Source of the DNA: DATAPD01 sp036265385
Lineage (GTDB): Bacteria > Acidobacteriota > Terriglobia > Terriglobales > Acidobacteriaceae
NCBI GenBank assembly: GCA_036265385.1
Contig: DATAPD010000059.1
Coordinates: 124,001 to 188,000, forward strand
Reading direction: 5' to 3'
DNA length: 64,000 nucleotides
Below the pieces are notes generated by a model that saw nothing but the letters and a program-made list of their open reading frames with translations, searched no databases and had not been told where the DNA came from. The position numbers and the translations under genes were made by a program. Shown here piece by piece: positions 41,845 through 51,907 of the stretch (positions are counted from its first letter, which is position 1; every line of letters begins with the position of its first letter).

Positions 41845-44334
41845 GTGTCGAAAACGATTTGCGGACTCTTCTGCAATATTGGATCTGCGATTCTTGCTGG
41901 GGTCTTGAGTATGGGAGCACACTCTGAGGCCCAGCAACTGACGAATGACAAGCTGTTGCTGATTGTCAACGCGCGAGACGGGTCGTATCAACTGGCGGTG
42001 CGCGACGGCCATGTCATGTTCACAAGCCGAGTGGCAGCAGAGGTCGATCATCAGTGGCTGCGCTCGAACGAATACCCGCGTCACCAAGCTTCCGAATCTA
42101 CATTTACCGATGAACTTGGCTCCGGCCGAGCGTTGACCGTTACATGTGAGGGACTCGAGAACAAAGCCGATCTGGTTTATGTCTTACAGCTTTATGACCA
42201 ACTTCCCTATGCCACTGTCCAGGTGAGAGTGCGGAACTCTACCGATAAAGAGGTCACTGTACAGTCCATTCGAGGCGTCGAGGCAACTGGTGAGCCAGTG
42301 CTAAATCTGGATGGCCATCCTTTCGCTGATCGCGTCCTCTCAGACAGTTTCAGCGAAGATTGGCCGCCCCTGCGGCTCTACGACTTAGGGAAATCGCCAG
42401 GCGGGATGCATCGCGGTGCCGGCAGTCAACTTATCTACAACCGGGAGAGCAAACAGAGTCTTTTTTTCGGCGCGCTGACCTCCGAACGGCTTCTCACCCT
42501 GATGCATCTCGAAGCTGCGGGCACGGGAGCGGAAACAAGGATTGCCTCTTACAACGTCGAGTTCACCGGCACGACGGAAATTCAAAAAGACTTCGGCCTA
42601 AAAGGTGCTCCTGCAGAGGATCAGATCGAACTGAGTCTTCCGATCAAACCCGGTGCAGACTTGGCTTCTGAACGCCTGATGCTTCAAGCTGGGCTGGACT
42701 ACCGCAATCAGCTGATGGCCTACGGCGAGGCGATCCGACGAATGCACCACGCGCGAGTCACCAGTGAAACTCCAATCGGTTGGTGGAGTTGGACGGCCTT
42801 TTATGCCGCCATCAACGAAGGGGAGACTCTGGCCAATGCGGATTGGCAGGCCGAGCATCTTAAGCCACTCGGTTACAAATATTTTCAAGTCGACGAAGGC
42901 TATCAATATGCGCGCGGAGAGTACGCCACAGCCAATGCGACGCAGTTCCCCGGCGGCATGCGCTTTGTCGGGCACCGCATCACGGGAGATGGCTTAACCT
43001 TCGGCATATGGACCGGCCCCTTCGAGGTGACGACTCGGGCATGGGTTTACGAGCACCACAAGGATTGGTTGGTTCACAACGCTAAAGGCGAGCCAATCGC
43101 CGTTGGTAACGTCTGGGGCCAGAAAACGGACGTGCTGTATGCGTTGGACACGACCCATCCCGGAGCTCAGGAATACTTGCGTCAGACTTATGAGACGCTT
43201 GTCCGCGAATGGGGAGTCCGCTTCATCAAACTCGATTTCATGGACACCACGGCCATCGAAGGTTACCGGTATCGGCCAAATACGACCACTCTCGAAGCGC
43301 AGCGTATCGGCTTGCATGTCATTCGCGACACCGTTGGCGATGAAGTGATTCTGGACAAAGACGGAAGTCCAATGCTCAACGCGGTGGGAATAGTGGACAC
43401 AGGTCGGATTTCTGTGGATACGGGACATTCGTTTCAGAGAACGAAGGATGCTGCGCCCGGCATCGCCGCTCGTTTTTACATGCACGGTAATTTCTTCGTG
43501 AATGATCCGGATGCGTTCAATACCACGGGTCAATTCTTCAGCGATTTCCCCGAACGACCCTCTTCACTCTCTCTGTCCGCTGCTCAGGCCTCAATTGCTC
43601 TCTCGGCAGTGTCCGGTGGGATGTACGAGATTGGCGATGACATGCTGGTCTTGGCATCGCAGAAGGATCGCCTGGCACTAATTGAGAACACCGACTTGCT
43701 CAATATGGCGAAAATAGGAAAAGCTTCTACGCCTCTCGATCTGATGACGTATGAACCCGAGGATGAGCAACCCAGCATCTTTTTTCTCCGAGAAGGTCCC
43801 CGCCAATCGATCTTGACTGTTTTCAATTGGACAAAGACCTCCAGGTCGCACACGTTGAAACTTGCTGACCTCGGGTTGCCAGTGGAACACGTGTTTAAAG
43901 CGTCGGACGTGCTGAACCAGAACGCGCCGATCCCGCTCGCCGGGGGCAGCGTGCAGTTCGAGAATCAGGCACCCGAGTCCGTGAGAGTAATCAAGCTTAT
44001 CGATGGCAGTGTTTCCGCGAGCGCACCAATCGTGAAGGCTGAAGTGCCCGCAGTTGCCAACACGGGCCAGAACATTCATCTCTCGGCGCAGATAGATGCT
44101 GCCGGCCCGCCCGCGGTTGAGTATCACTGGGATTTCGGCGACGGCACAAGCGCAAATGGTCCCAAAGTGTCGCACACCTACACCAGAGCAGCGTCATTCA
44201 GCGTTCGTCTGACGGTGACCGGTGTAGATGGGGCATCGAGCGTTAAAAGTTTTTCCGTTGAAGTGAGCGGCAGCTTGAGAGCTCGGCCGAACCTTACCGA
44301 CAATCGGCGTTATTCGGACGCCACCGACCATTGA
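41845..44334 (+). CDS. Exported GH36-like alpha-galactosidase with C-terminal PKD domain
   Basis: 829 residues. After a signal peptide comes an N-terminal beta domain (~30-290), a TIM barrel (~300-590) and a C-terminal PKD domain (~735-815: YHWDFGDGTSANGPKVSHTYT). Barrel landmarks of GH36/melibiase enzymes are visible: WWSWTAFYAAINE, KYFQVDEGYQ, FIKLDFMD with the likely nucleophile Asp, and VDTGRISVDTG with the likely acid/base Asp. The usual Cys-Gly-Ser-Pro before the acid/base is DKDGSP here. It probably removes alpha-galactose or a related alpha-linked sugar outside the cytoplasm. A Gfo/Idh/MocA gene follows after ~260 bases. Confidence 0.85.
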   Translation: MSKTICGLFCNIGSAILAGVLSMGAHSEAQQLTNDKLLLIVNARDGSYQLAVRDGHVMFTSRVAAEVDHQWLRSNEYPRHQASESTFTDELGSGRALTVTCEGLENKADLVYVLQLYDQLPYATVQVRVRNSTDKEVTVQSIRGVEATGEPVLNLDGHPFADRVLSDSFSEDWPPLRLYDLGKSPGGMHRGAGSQLIYNRESKQSLFFGALTSERLLTLMHLEAAGTGAETRIASYNVEFTGTTEIQKDFGLKGAPAEDQIELSLPIKPGADLASERLMLQAGLDYRNQLMAYGEAIRRMHHARVTSETPIGWWSWTAFYAAINEGETLANADWQAEHLKPLGYKYFQVDEGYQYARGEYATANATQFPGGMRFVGHRITGDGLTFGIWTGPFEVTTRAWVYEHHKDWLVHNAKGEPIAVGNVWGQKTDVLYALDTTHPGAQEYLRQTYETLVREWGVRFIKLDFMDTTAIEGYRYRPNTTTLEAQRIGLHVIRDTVGDEVILDKDGSPMLNAVGIVDTGRISVDTGHSFQRTKDAAPGIAARFYMHGNFFVNDPDAFNTTGQFFSDFPERPSSLSLSAAQASIALSAVSGGMYEIGDDMLVLASQKDRLALIENTDLLNMAKIGKASTPLDLMTYEPEDEQPSIFFLREGPRQSILTVFNWTKTSRSHTLKLADLGLPVEHVFKASDVLNQNAPIPLAGGSVQFENQAPESVRVIKLIDGSVSASAPIVKAEVPAVANTGQNIHLSAQIDAAGPPAVEYHWDFGDGTSANGPKVSHTYTRAASFSVRLTVTGVDGASSVKSFSVEVSGSLRARPNLTDNRRYSDATDH

Positions 44335-44596
44335 AGGTTTCCGATGCGATACGTTTAATACGGCTAAGTAGTAGAATTCCGAGAACTGCCGCGTCGATTT
44401 CCTTTGACGCAGCGAGGTTGCATTTTTCGTATTGTTAGTATTTCGCCCTGCAGCGGAAATCGATTCGCGCCGGCAACGAGTCGGTCTCCCGGACGCGTTT
44501 GTCAGTTGACTTGCATAATATCGACCCTTAGCATTGGCCCCTTGAATCCTGATCTTTCCTTCCATCCCAAGAGTGCCCAAACAACTCGAGGAAATC

Positions 44597-45931
44597 ATGA
44601 GCGAGTCTTTTCAACAAAACCGTCGAGCCTTTCTGAAAAACTCTTCCGCAGCCATCATGGGTGGTGCTGTTTTACGCAGCACGGCATTGTCCTACGACAA
44701 AATTCTTGGCGCGAATGACCGCATTTCTCTTGGACATGTGGGAATAGGTAATCGTGGCAAGGAGCTTCAGTTAATTGCCTCGAAGCTCAAGTCCAGCCAT
44801 CACGTCGAGATGACCGCTGTGTGCGATCTGTGGAGTGTAAATCGTGAGAAGGCTGTGAGTGTTGGTGCAGGCTATTACGGGCGCAGTCCCCGGGCGGTTC
44901 AATACGTCGACGAACTGCTGTCAATGAAAGACATTGATGGTGTGCTGATTTCTACCCCTGAGCATTCCCACTCGCCAATCCTGAAAATGGCGGTCGAGGC
45001 GGGGAAGGATGCTTATGTTGAAAAGCCGATGGGGAACGTACTCGCAGAGGCCAAAGAAGCACGCGATGCCGTTGTTCGCACTGGAAGGATCGCCCAGGTA
45101 GGCACCCAGCATCGCAGTGAGACGTATCCGCGAGCGGCACACGAAATTGTTCGAAGTGGAACCCTTGGAGACATCAGTAAGGTCGAAATAGTGTGGAACT
45201 ACCATGGCCCGAGGTGGCGGGGACGGCCGGAAGTGAAACAGATTCTTGAGCGTGACACGGACTGGAACAGGTGGCTGCTGACCAAGCCGCCGCGCCCGTT
45301 TGATCCCCAACTGTATTTCGAGTTCCGCCTTTACAAGGAATTCTCGAGCGGAATCCCAGATCAGTGGATGAGCCACGGTATCGACCTAGTGCACTGGTTT
45401 ATGGATGACCACTTTCCCAAGTCTGCCGTGTCCCACGGTGGAGTTCTGGCGTGGCACGATGGCCGCGAAACGGCCGACACGTTTCAGTGCTTGCTGGAGT
45501 ATCCGAAGGGTTTTCTCGTCAGTTATTCGACCAGTTTTGGAAACGACGCGCCAGGCTTTACGCGTTACATGGGCAAAAACGCCACGCTGATCAATCTGGG
45601 CGGAGAAGGAAGTCCGCGTTATCAGCTTGTAGAAGAGAAAGGAACTCACGAACAAGACGCGGATATTGACGAGAAAAGGAAGTCGAAGTTTATCCTTCTG
45701 CCGGGCGAGCACAAGGTCCCGCCGATGGGGATTGATGATTTGTCGCTGGAACACATGGCAAACTGGTTCGACTGCATGCGTTCACGCAAACCGCCCAATG
45801 CAACTGTGCAGGATGGATTCGCTCATTCCGTGGCTTGCATGATGGCGGCTGAATCGTATTGGTCAGGCAAGAAGATCTTTTGGGACCCGACATCAGAAAT
45901 GATCCTGGACCAAGCGCCGACGCGGGGCTGA
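44597..45931 (+). CDS. Gfo/Idh/MocA-family oxidoreductase, Tat-exported
   Basis: About 444 residues. The N-terminus has a twin-arginine signal (QNRRAFLKNSSAAIMGG). The Rossmann motif GHVGIGNRGKEL and the family signature YVEKPMGNVLAEAKEARDAV (with the EKP Lys) follow, then the second domain with a YFEFRLYKEFSSG segment and DQWMSHGIDLVHWF. ATG 44597 follows GAGGAAATC, a good ribosome-binding site; an upstream GTG at 44573 would hide the signal. These proteins use NAD(P) tightly bound to oxidise or reduce sugars. The neighbours suggest a role in exported sugar oxidation or 3-keto-sugar chemistry. Confidence 0.9.
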   Translation: MSESFQQNRRAFLKNSSAAIMGGAVLRSTALSYDKILGANDRISLGHVGIGNRGKELQLIASKLKSSHHVEMTAVCDLWSVNREKAVSVGAGYYGRSPRAVQYVDELLSMKDIDGVLISTPEHSHSPILKMAVEAGKDAYVEKPMGNVLAEAKEARDAVVRTGRIAQVGTQHRSETYPRAAHEIVRSGTLGDISKVEIVWNYHGPRWRGRPEVKQILERDTDWNRWLLTKPPRPFDPQLYFEFRLYKEFSSGIPDQWMSHGIDLVHWFMDDHFPKSAVSHGGVLAWHDGRETADTFQCLLEYPKGFLVSYSTSFGNDAPGFTRYMGKNATLINLGGEGSPRYQLVEEKGTHEQDADIDEKRKSKFILLPGEHKVPPMGIDDLSLEHMANWFDCMRSRKPPNATVQDGFAHSVACMMAAESYWSGKKIFWDPTSEMILDQAPTRG

Positions 45932-45968
45932 CATCGCTTTTTCAAACAAATGCTGCCGCCAGCAAGCT

Positions 45969-46916
45969 TTATAAACCACATGCTTGCCGGTCGTCCAGGC
46001 ACTTGCCAACCACGCGCGCATAATCTGCGATAGCGATCTCAGGATCTTCTAGGTCCGGATGCCACATTTTTTCCCATTCGAAACAGTAGAACCCTTTGTA
46101 ACCTGTTGCCCGAAGCGCTTCGATCTGCCGCCGGATAGGGACATTGCCTCTTCCTGTCAAAACATACTTCCGGTTTTCGCCACTCCCGGTGGAGTCCTTC
46201 AAGTGTGTATGGCGGATCCAGGAGCCCAGCTGCCGGACGGTAAATTCGGGATCTTCGTTCGAGTCAGCAAACGTGTGATGTGCGTCCCAGAGCAGCCCGA
46301 TGTGTTTTGAATCAGCCGCCCGTATCACGTCCTTCAATGTCGCAGAAGCCGTGAAATGGTCGTGGGATTCGATCATTACCGTGACCTTGCGCGGGCCGGC
46401 ATAGCTGCCCAGTTCGCGGAGGCCCGAAGCCACTCTGGCCTTAGTATCGGTATCTGGCATCGGGGCAGTATCGGATTCATCCTTTCCGCCAAAAACCCGT
46501 ACACAGGGCGAACCGAGAGTTGCCGCGAGATCGATGAAGCGCCGGGCATCGTTCAACTCCTTCTTACGTTTTTCGGGATCGGCAAAGTGCAGGTTGGCCG
46601 AACTGCTCACGCAAGCAATTCGCAGCTTGCTCGAGAGAATTTCCTGCGTCGTCTGCCTGATGCGCTCCGGCGCGAAGACGGGATGGGACGGCAGATCGAG
46701 ATTTCCTTCAAGACCTCGCAGTTCGATAGCGGCGAATTTGTGTTCGACGGCGAATTGCAGAATTTTTTTCCATTCCCACGTGGGGCAGGCCAGCGTCGAG
46801 AAAGCTATGGGTAATCGGGGTAGATTGATTTCACTCGCGAAGGTCTCGCGTGCAAATTTCGGCACGGCCATTGCCAGGGGCAAGCTCTTCAGAAATTGTC
46901 GACGGCTGTTTCTCAT
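45969..46916 (-). CDS. Exported sugar phosphate isomerase/epimerase-fold protein
   Basis: 315 residues with a twin-arginine signal (NSRRQFLKSLPLAMAVP). The rest is a TIM barrel of the xylose-isomerase-like (AP endonuclease 2) family: IELRGLEGN, VMIESHDHF, GLLWDAHHTF, HTHLKDS and YCFEWEKMW provide the expected Glu, His and Asp metal ligands. Although named for sugar phosphates, exported members act on free or oxidised sugars. Its ATG overlaps the stop of the GMC oxidoreductase gene by one base (TAATG), so the two proteins are made together. A strong GGGGAG ribosome-binding site is present. Confidence 0.87.
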   Translation of the reverse strand: MRNSRRQFLKSLPLAMAVPKFARETFASEINLPRLPIAFSTLACPTWEWKKILQFAVEHKFAAIELRGLEGNLDLPSHPVFAPERIRQTTQEILSSKLRIACVSSSANLHFADPEKRKKELNDARRFIDLAATLGSPCVRVFGGKDESDTAPMPDTDTKARVASGLRELGSYAGPRKVTVMIESHDHFTASATLKDVIRAADSKHIGLLWDAHHTFADSNEDPEFTVRQLGSWIRHTHLKDSTGSGENRKYVLTGRGNVPIRRQIEALRATGYKGFYCFEWEKMWHPDLEDPEIAIADYARVVGKCLDDRQACGL

Positions 46917-48604
46917 TAGAGCTCCCCTTTCTTCATTTGCTGGACTGCGTAGTCACACGCTCTCGCGGTTAATGCCATATAGGTCAGCGATGGGTTCACG
47001 CACGAGGACGAAGTCATCGCTCCTCCATCGGTGATGAAGAGGTTTTTTATATCGTGGGCCTGATTGTAGGAATTGAGGACCGAAGTCTTTGGGTCGCGTC
47101 CCATCCGTGCCGTACCCATCTCATGAATCGAGAAACCCGGAGGCTGATCGTAAGTGTACGGCTCGATTTCCCGCGCCCCGGCCGCGGCTAGCATTTCAGC
47201 GGCAGCGATCGACATGTCTTTCCGCATCGCCAGCTCATTGTCACTCCACACGCAATGGATCTTCAGAACAGGAATTCCCCATGCATCAATCTTCTGCTGG
47301 TCGAGTTCCGTGTAGTTGCTGTGAGATGGTAGGCATTCTCCGTAACCTTGAAAGCTGAACCGCCACGGTCCCGGCCCGCTCATCGACTTTTTGAATTCCG
47401 CGCCGAACCCCGCCTGCACAATGCCTCGTTCCCACCCTTGGCGATGTGCTCCACCCTCGAAACCATAACCCCGCAAGAACTCATCCTGCTTTGTCTTAAG
47501 GTTTCGAAATCGCGGAACGTAGATCCCGTTTGGTCGCCTGCCGATTGCGATCCGATTTTCATTGCCAGGAATGACTGCAGTTGCACCTCCTCCTTTTACA
47601 TGGTCCATCAGATTGTGACCGAGTTCTCCGCTCGAGTTCGCCAACCCATCTGGAAACTCCGCAGTAGCAGAGTTGAACAGGATGCGTACCGATTCCAGCG
47701 CTGAAGCGCAAAGGAAGATCACTCTGGCTCGAAATTCCAGAGTCGCGCGCGTCTTCGCGTTGATCACTCGTACCCCGGTCGCCTTGCGAGTACGGGCGTC
47801 AAAACTCACGCTGTGCACGACGCTGTCCGGTAAAAGCGTCATCCGCCCTGTGTTTTCCGCCGCGGGAAGAGTGGCATTCACGCTGCTGAAATAAGAGCGC
47901 GTGATGCACCCTCTTTCGCAAGGACCGCAGTAATGGCAAGCGGGCCGTCCTCGGTGAGGTCTGGTCAGAACGGCAGCGCGTCCGATCGTTAAAACGCGTT
48001 CTCCGCCGAAGTGCTGCGCGATCGCATCCCGGACCGTAATCTCCGCGCAATTCAGCTCCATCGGCGGAAGGAACCGGCTGTCGGGTAAGTGTGGAAGGCC
48101 GAGTGGCTCGCCGCTGATACCGATGAAATCTTCTACGAGGTCATACCACGGTGCTAGGTCTGCGTAACGGATGGGCCAATCGATCGCGATTCCCTGGCGA
48201 AGATTGGCCTCGAAATCCAGGTCACTCCATCGGTAGACCTGTCGGCCCCACATGATGGAGCGCCCGCCCACCTGTCGGCCTCGAATCCAACGAAACGGCT
48301 TTCCCGGTTCGGTCGTGTACGGATTCTCCCTGTCGCTTACGAAGAATTTCGACGACCACTCATCGCACGCATAGCAGGTGCTCTGGATGGGCTGATCCTC
48401 CTGCAGTCGAACGCGATCCCCCATTCCTCGAAATTTCATTTCCCACGGTGGAATGTGTTCGACGTAGTCTTTCTCGGGCAGAATCGGACGCCCGGCTTCA
48501 AGGACGAGCGTCCTGAGGCCCTTTTCAGTCAGTTCCTTCGCGGCCCACCCACCCGTCATTCCGGAGCCGACTACAATGGCGTCGTATGTTGTGTCATCCC
48601 TCAC
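46916..48604 (-). CDS. GMC-family sugar oxidoreductase with Cys-rich motif
   Basis: About 562 residues from GTG 48604; a GTG at 48688 would add 28 residues of no family likeness. The FAD motif AIVVGSGMTGGWAAKELTEKG, the RQVGGRSIMWG segment, and the C-terminal MGTARMG and NPSLTYMALTAR blocks identify the glucose-methanol-choline family, gluconate/glucoside dehydrogenase branch. A CHYCGPCERGC motif near residue 225 could bind an iron-sulfur cluster, as known for glucoside 3-dehydrogenase relatives. It is coupled to the exported epimerase. No subunit-3 gene is recognisable next to it. Confidence 0.88.
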   Translation of the reverse strand: MRDDTTYDAIVVGSGMTGGWAAKELTEKGLRTLVLEAGRPILPEKDYVEHIPPWEMKFRGMGDRVRLQEDQPIQSTCYACDEWSSKFFVSDRENPYTTEPGKPFRWIRGRQVGGRSIMWGRQVYRWSDLDFEANLRQGIAIDWPIRYADLAPWYDLVEDFIGISGEPLGLPHLPDSRFLPPMELNCAEITVRDAIAQHFGGERVLTIGRAAVLTRPHRGRPACHYCGPCERGCITRSYFSSVNATLPAAENTGRMTLLPDSVVHSVSFDARTRKATGVRVINAKTRATLEFRARVIFLCASALESVRILFNSATAEFPDGLANSSGELGHNLMDHVKGGGATAVIPGNENRIAIGRRPNGIYVPRFRNLKTKQDEFLRGYGFEGGAHRQGWERGIVQAGFGAEFKKSMSGPGPWRFSFQGYGECLPSHSNYTELDQQKIDAWGIPVLKIHCVWSDNELAMRKDMSIAAAEMLAAAGAREIEPYTYDQPPGFSIHEMGTARMGRDPKTSVLNSYNQAHDIKNLFITDGGAMTSSSCVNPSLTYMALTARACDYAVQQMKKGEL

Positions 48605-48688
48605 TTTTTGTCCGATCCCACTTGGCAACTCGCATGTCGACGGATTCGTGACCCGGGATAACCTGAAATTCGAGTCCCGTGATGGCAC

Positions 48689-49092
48689 GGTTCTCGGACT
48701 GGAATTATGCAGCCACAGTGATCGACTAACTTTTCAGCGTCAGAGTATAGCGCTGCCCTTTCAATCCAACGCGAGCTTCTTAATAAAACGAGGCCGCTGC
48801 CAGTTCTTTCTGTAGTGCTAGTCTTCTGACGACATCGGGATTTGTGAGAGCTGCTTGCGCCTCTTGTGCCACGCTGCCCAGGGTTTCTTTGTGCCGCAGC
48901 GATGCGGGCGCGAGCGGCCGATGAAAGAGCGCGGCGTCGGCCTCTTCGCTTCCCCAGCGAATTGTGAGTATCGGTGGAAGGCAGCGCGCGAACATACGTG
49001 TGGAGTTGGTTTTTACGAAAATTTAAGGCGACATTTTGGGTTTTCGCGTCGATCTTCTTGATTACTCTTCGTTGACGCTTGTGACGATAAAA
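48689..49092. other. Gap between the GMC oxidoreductase and cytochrome genes
   Basis: The stretch has a 71-codon minus-strand frame (48780-48995) and a plus-strand frame, neither with a ribosome-binding site or a recognisable domain. The minus frame ends in an Ala/Leu-rich segment and could be the remnant of a gene. I call no gene here. Confidence 0.4.
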
Positions 49093-49617
49093 TTATGAAG
49101 TCCGGCTTTCATGGCATGTCCGACAACCCGTGCTCGCATTTTTTTGATCGTGGCAGTCGACACAACCATCCATCGTAGTCACGTTCGTTTTTTGCACGGC
49201 TTCCATGTCTGCAACTTTTCCGTGGCAAGCTTCGCAAGGCTGCTTCGCGGTGAGATGTGTTCGATGGCTCCAGAATACGAATGCAGGAAGCGAGTAGACG
49301 GGAATCCATGGTACGGGTTTCTTTGATGTCGCGAATTGTGAAAGCTTTTTGATGGAGAACTTATCGCTCGCAACTGTCTGGTGGCAATCCATGCACAAAG
49401 AAGCCTCCGGAATACTCATCTTTTCGCCGGGTTCCACATTGCTATGACAGAAATCGCAATCAAGGCCCTGAGCAGCATGCTTCTTGTGACTGAACTCGAT
49501 CGGCTGCGTGACTGTCTTTTTTGTGTCTCCCGCCTGAGATCGTGTAACCTGCGCGCTTAAGCCCAGAAACAAAGCCGACAACCCTGAAACCAGCACGAAT
49601 TTGACGGCGAAGCTCAT
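49093..49617 (-). CDS. Five-haem c-type cytochrome (class III-like)
   Basis: 174 residues with a signal peptide and five CXXCH haem-attachment motifs: CDFCH, CMDCH, CEACH, CVDCH and CRTCH. Extra His residues (FSHKKHAAQG, FWSHRTHLT) can serve as the second axial ligands, giving bis-His haems as in cytochrome c3/c7. It is periplasmic and would carry electrons, possibly from the flavoprotein encoded just upstream on the same strand (start of this gene is 39 bases after that gene's stop) or from the GMC dehydrogenase downstream. Confidence 0.9.
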   Translation of the reverse strand: MSFAVKFVLVSGLSALFLGLSAQVTRSQAGDTKKTVTQPIEFSHKKHAAQGLDCDFCHSNVEPGEKMSIPEASLCMDCHQTVASDKFSIKKLSQFATSKKPVPWIPVYSLPAFVFWSHRTHLTAKQPCEACHGKVADMEAVQKTNVTTMDGCVDCHDQKNASTGCRTCHESRTS

Positions 49618-49656
49618 TGATCTGTTTCTAAGTCACTTTTCTAATTCGTGTACGGC

Positions 49657-51570
49657 TCAGGTCAGGTGCTGAAACACGAGCAGTTCTTGGACCGCTCTGT
49701 TGGCTTCATCAATCGCCTGGTTCGTAAATGCCGCGGCACCAGCATCAGAGTTCGCGATGGTGATACGGCCGAAGCGACGTCTGCCGATCACGTGAGGACG
49801 CTGCTCGGGTGGCACGTCAGGATCTGCGAGCGTGTCATATGTGTAAGCATAGCCGTAAGGCCAACGGTTCACCGTGATCGCCGCGATATCTTTCGCAGCA
49901 TCGAAGCCGCCTTGTCGAAGCATGCGATCGAGTTGTTTTCTAATCTCGAGTTCGAACTGCTCGAAACTCGTGGAGAGCAGCTCCTGTTGTCCAACAAGAT
50001 GCTGTTCCTTGCGTGGTAAACCCGGCTTGTTGGGGTGGCGGATCATGTGAACAAGTATCGGTTCGTCCGGAGAACTGGCCCCAGAGTAGCCACCGACCGT
50101 AGTGCCCGGATCGAGTGAGACATGCGTGTAATACATACCGGGAGCGCTGATTTGCGAAACGCCCAATTTTTGAAAAGCACTCCATTTCCGGATCAGCACG
50201 TTCGTGTACATCATCGGGACTTTCACCGGGTACGCCAGAGCCCTCTTCTGTTCCTCTGGCAGTTCAGGCGTGAGATAGGGGATAAGGCGGTTGTAGCAAG
50301 CAAGAATGCAATATCGACCACGGACAGTTTTTATCGATCCATTTTGCCGGTACGCGACGTTCACCCACTCTGAATTTTCAGACGGGCCGTCGTGTTGCAC
50401 GCGAACAACAGTACTGCTCAGCCTGAGTCGTATCTTCGACTCAACATTGTCCAATCTCGAGTAGTCCAGGGGCGCTTGCACGACAGTGTTCATCGTCTGC
50501 TTGCCCGGTAACGCATCAGGAATAAGTTTGCTTACCAGAAGCCGCGCAATCGAGGCGTTGCCATCCGGGAAGTGAAAAAAATATGCGCCCTCGTTGAATT
50601 CATGCGGCAGTTTCAATCCCAGTCCGTTAAATCCGATAGCACCATGCTCGGCAGCCTCAAGGGCGGGAAGTGTGTCCACTCGTTTGTTATTGCGTGCTCC
50701 TTCGCCTAAAAAGAAAACAAGAGCCTCAGGAGTTATCTTTGCAATGTTAAGAAGAAAGTCTTGATAACTCATTTTCTCGAGCTGAAGTCGTTTTTCTTGT
50801 TCAGGAACGCCGGCCATGTAGTCGGGATTTTTGCCATGGAGGCGAACAAGATCCTGTCGCGCAGCTTCCGATAAAGGTGTTTGAGCGAAAAACTCCGGCC
50901 AGGGAAGACGGCCGTAGCCCAGAACGAGTCGATCCTCGCCGCAGTGCTCTTTATCAAAAAACATTGCAGAACGCAGATTGAACTTGGTTTCAAGATCATG
51001 GTTAACAAACTCTGGATAGCGTTCCACCTCAATCCCAAGATCTGAGATCAACGCCTTCGCCGTATAGCTGTATGGGTACGGAGTCAAAATCGCGAACGTA
51101 CCGCCAAAGCCGAGGTAGGTTTTGCCTTGCAGATGAAATTCGTTGCGCTTCGCGTGTCCGCCGAAATCGTCATGATTATCTAAGATGAGAATCTTTTGTT
51201 TCAGACCGAGCGCTTCACGGTAGAAGTACGCTGCGGAGAGTCCTGAGATTCCTCCTCCGACGATGACCAAGTCGTAGTCTTCGATGGGCGTGGAGTGCGC
51301 GGCGGCATCTTTGTAGGCGCCTTGTTCGAGTTGATTGAAATCAGCGATTGCAGCGGGATAATTTCCTCGAAGCCCGTTTCGTAATGGAGGATAAAAGTCG
51401 TCTGTGCCGTTCGTGGGAGAGTTGGTTGCCGACCCACTCTGTGCGACCGCCAAGGGAAGGCCCGAAAATCCGTAGGCCCCGCCGATGGCAAGCGCAAGTC
51501 CATTCAGGAAATCTCGACGCGCAATCGGTTGTCCTATGCCGAGCCGCTGGCCTTCAGTGAGATGCTTCAC
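49657..51570 (-). CDS. Tat-exported FAD flavoprotein, spermidine-dehydrogenase-like
   Basis: 637 residues. A twin-arginine signal (IARRDFLNGLALAIGGAYG) is followed by a Rossmann motif (YDLVIVGGGISGLSAAYFYRE), LILDNHDDFGGHAKRNEF, GFGGTFAILTP and the closing PDVPPEQRPHVIGRRRFGRITIANSDAGAAA segment. This layout matches spermidine dehydrogenase SpdH and relatives, which oxidise polyamines in the periplasm. It sits upstream of a five-haem cytochrome on the same strand, a plausible electron acceptor. Divergent from it are a TonB receptor, an APC permease and an amine-oxidase-type gene, which fits an amine-utilisation role, but the substrate is inferred. Confidence 0.82.
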   Translation of the reverse strand: MKHLTEGQRLGIGQPIARRDFLNGLALAIGGAYGFSGLPLAVAQSGSATNSPTNGTDDFYPPLRNGLRGNYPAAIADFNQLEQGAYKDAAAHSTPIEDYDLVIVGGGISGLSAAYFYREALGLKQKILILDNHDDFGGHAKRNEFHLQGKTYLGFGGTFAILTPYPYSYTAKALISDLGIEVERYPEFVNHDLETKFNLRSAMFFDKEHCGEDRLVLGYGRLPWPEFFAQTPLSEAARQDLVRLHGKNPDYMAGVPEQEKRLQLEKMSYQDFLLNIAKITPEALVFFLGEGARNNKRVDTLPALEAAEHGAIGFNGLGLKLPHEFNEGAYFFHFPDGNASIARLLVSKLIPDALPGKQTMNTVVQAPLDYSRLDNVESKIRLRLSSTVVRVQHDGPSENSEWVNVAYRQNGSIKTVRGRYCILACYNRLIPYLTPELPEEQKRALAYPVKVPMMYTNVLIRKWSAFQKLGVSQISAPGMYYTHVSLDPGTTVGGYSGASSPDEPILVHMIRHPNKPGLPRKEQHLVGQQELLSTSFEQFELEIRKQLDRMLRQGGFDAAKDIAAITVNRWPYGYAYTYDTLADPDVPPEQRPHVIGRRRFGRITIANSDAGAAAFTNQAIDEANRAVQELLVFQHLT

Positions 51571-51907
51571 GCTTCACGCTCCACACAAATGCAATGCCTG
51601 GCAATGTGCGCGGGATTATAGCAATGCTTTCCAAATCACGAATGCGAACGGGATCACAATCACGTGGTCTTGACACAGCGACATTGCTGGAATACGCTGC
51701 CGGTCCATCGACTCACCTAAGCTGTCGCAAGGCATCATGTCGCTCTAAATCAAGTTGATGTCATTGTCAGACAAGTTTCTTTACTCGATATAGCACTAGG
51801 CTGTCGCATTACGAGTTCCAGTTCAAAACTTACGGAGAATCGCCGGGTCTTTTTACGTGCCCTGCATTGCGGAGCAGTGCACCAAAAGGACCGGCAAGGA
51901 GCCCAGC
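51571..51907. promoter_or_regulatory. Divergent control region between flavoprotein and TonB receptor genes
   Basis: 337 bases that must hold promoters for both directions. TTGTCA at 51764-51769 and TATAGC at 51789-51794 (19-base spacing) could be a plus-strand promoter for the receptor, with spacing longer than ideal. I see no palindrome long enough to call an operator. Confidence 0.3.

Noticed and set aside
48780..48995. A 71-codon minus-strand frame between the GMC and cytochrome genes
   Set aside because: No ribosome-binding site, no recognisable domain, and the upstream frame closes quickly. It may be a gene remnant but cannot be supported.
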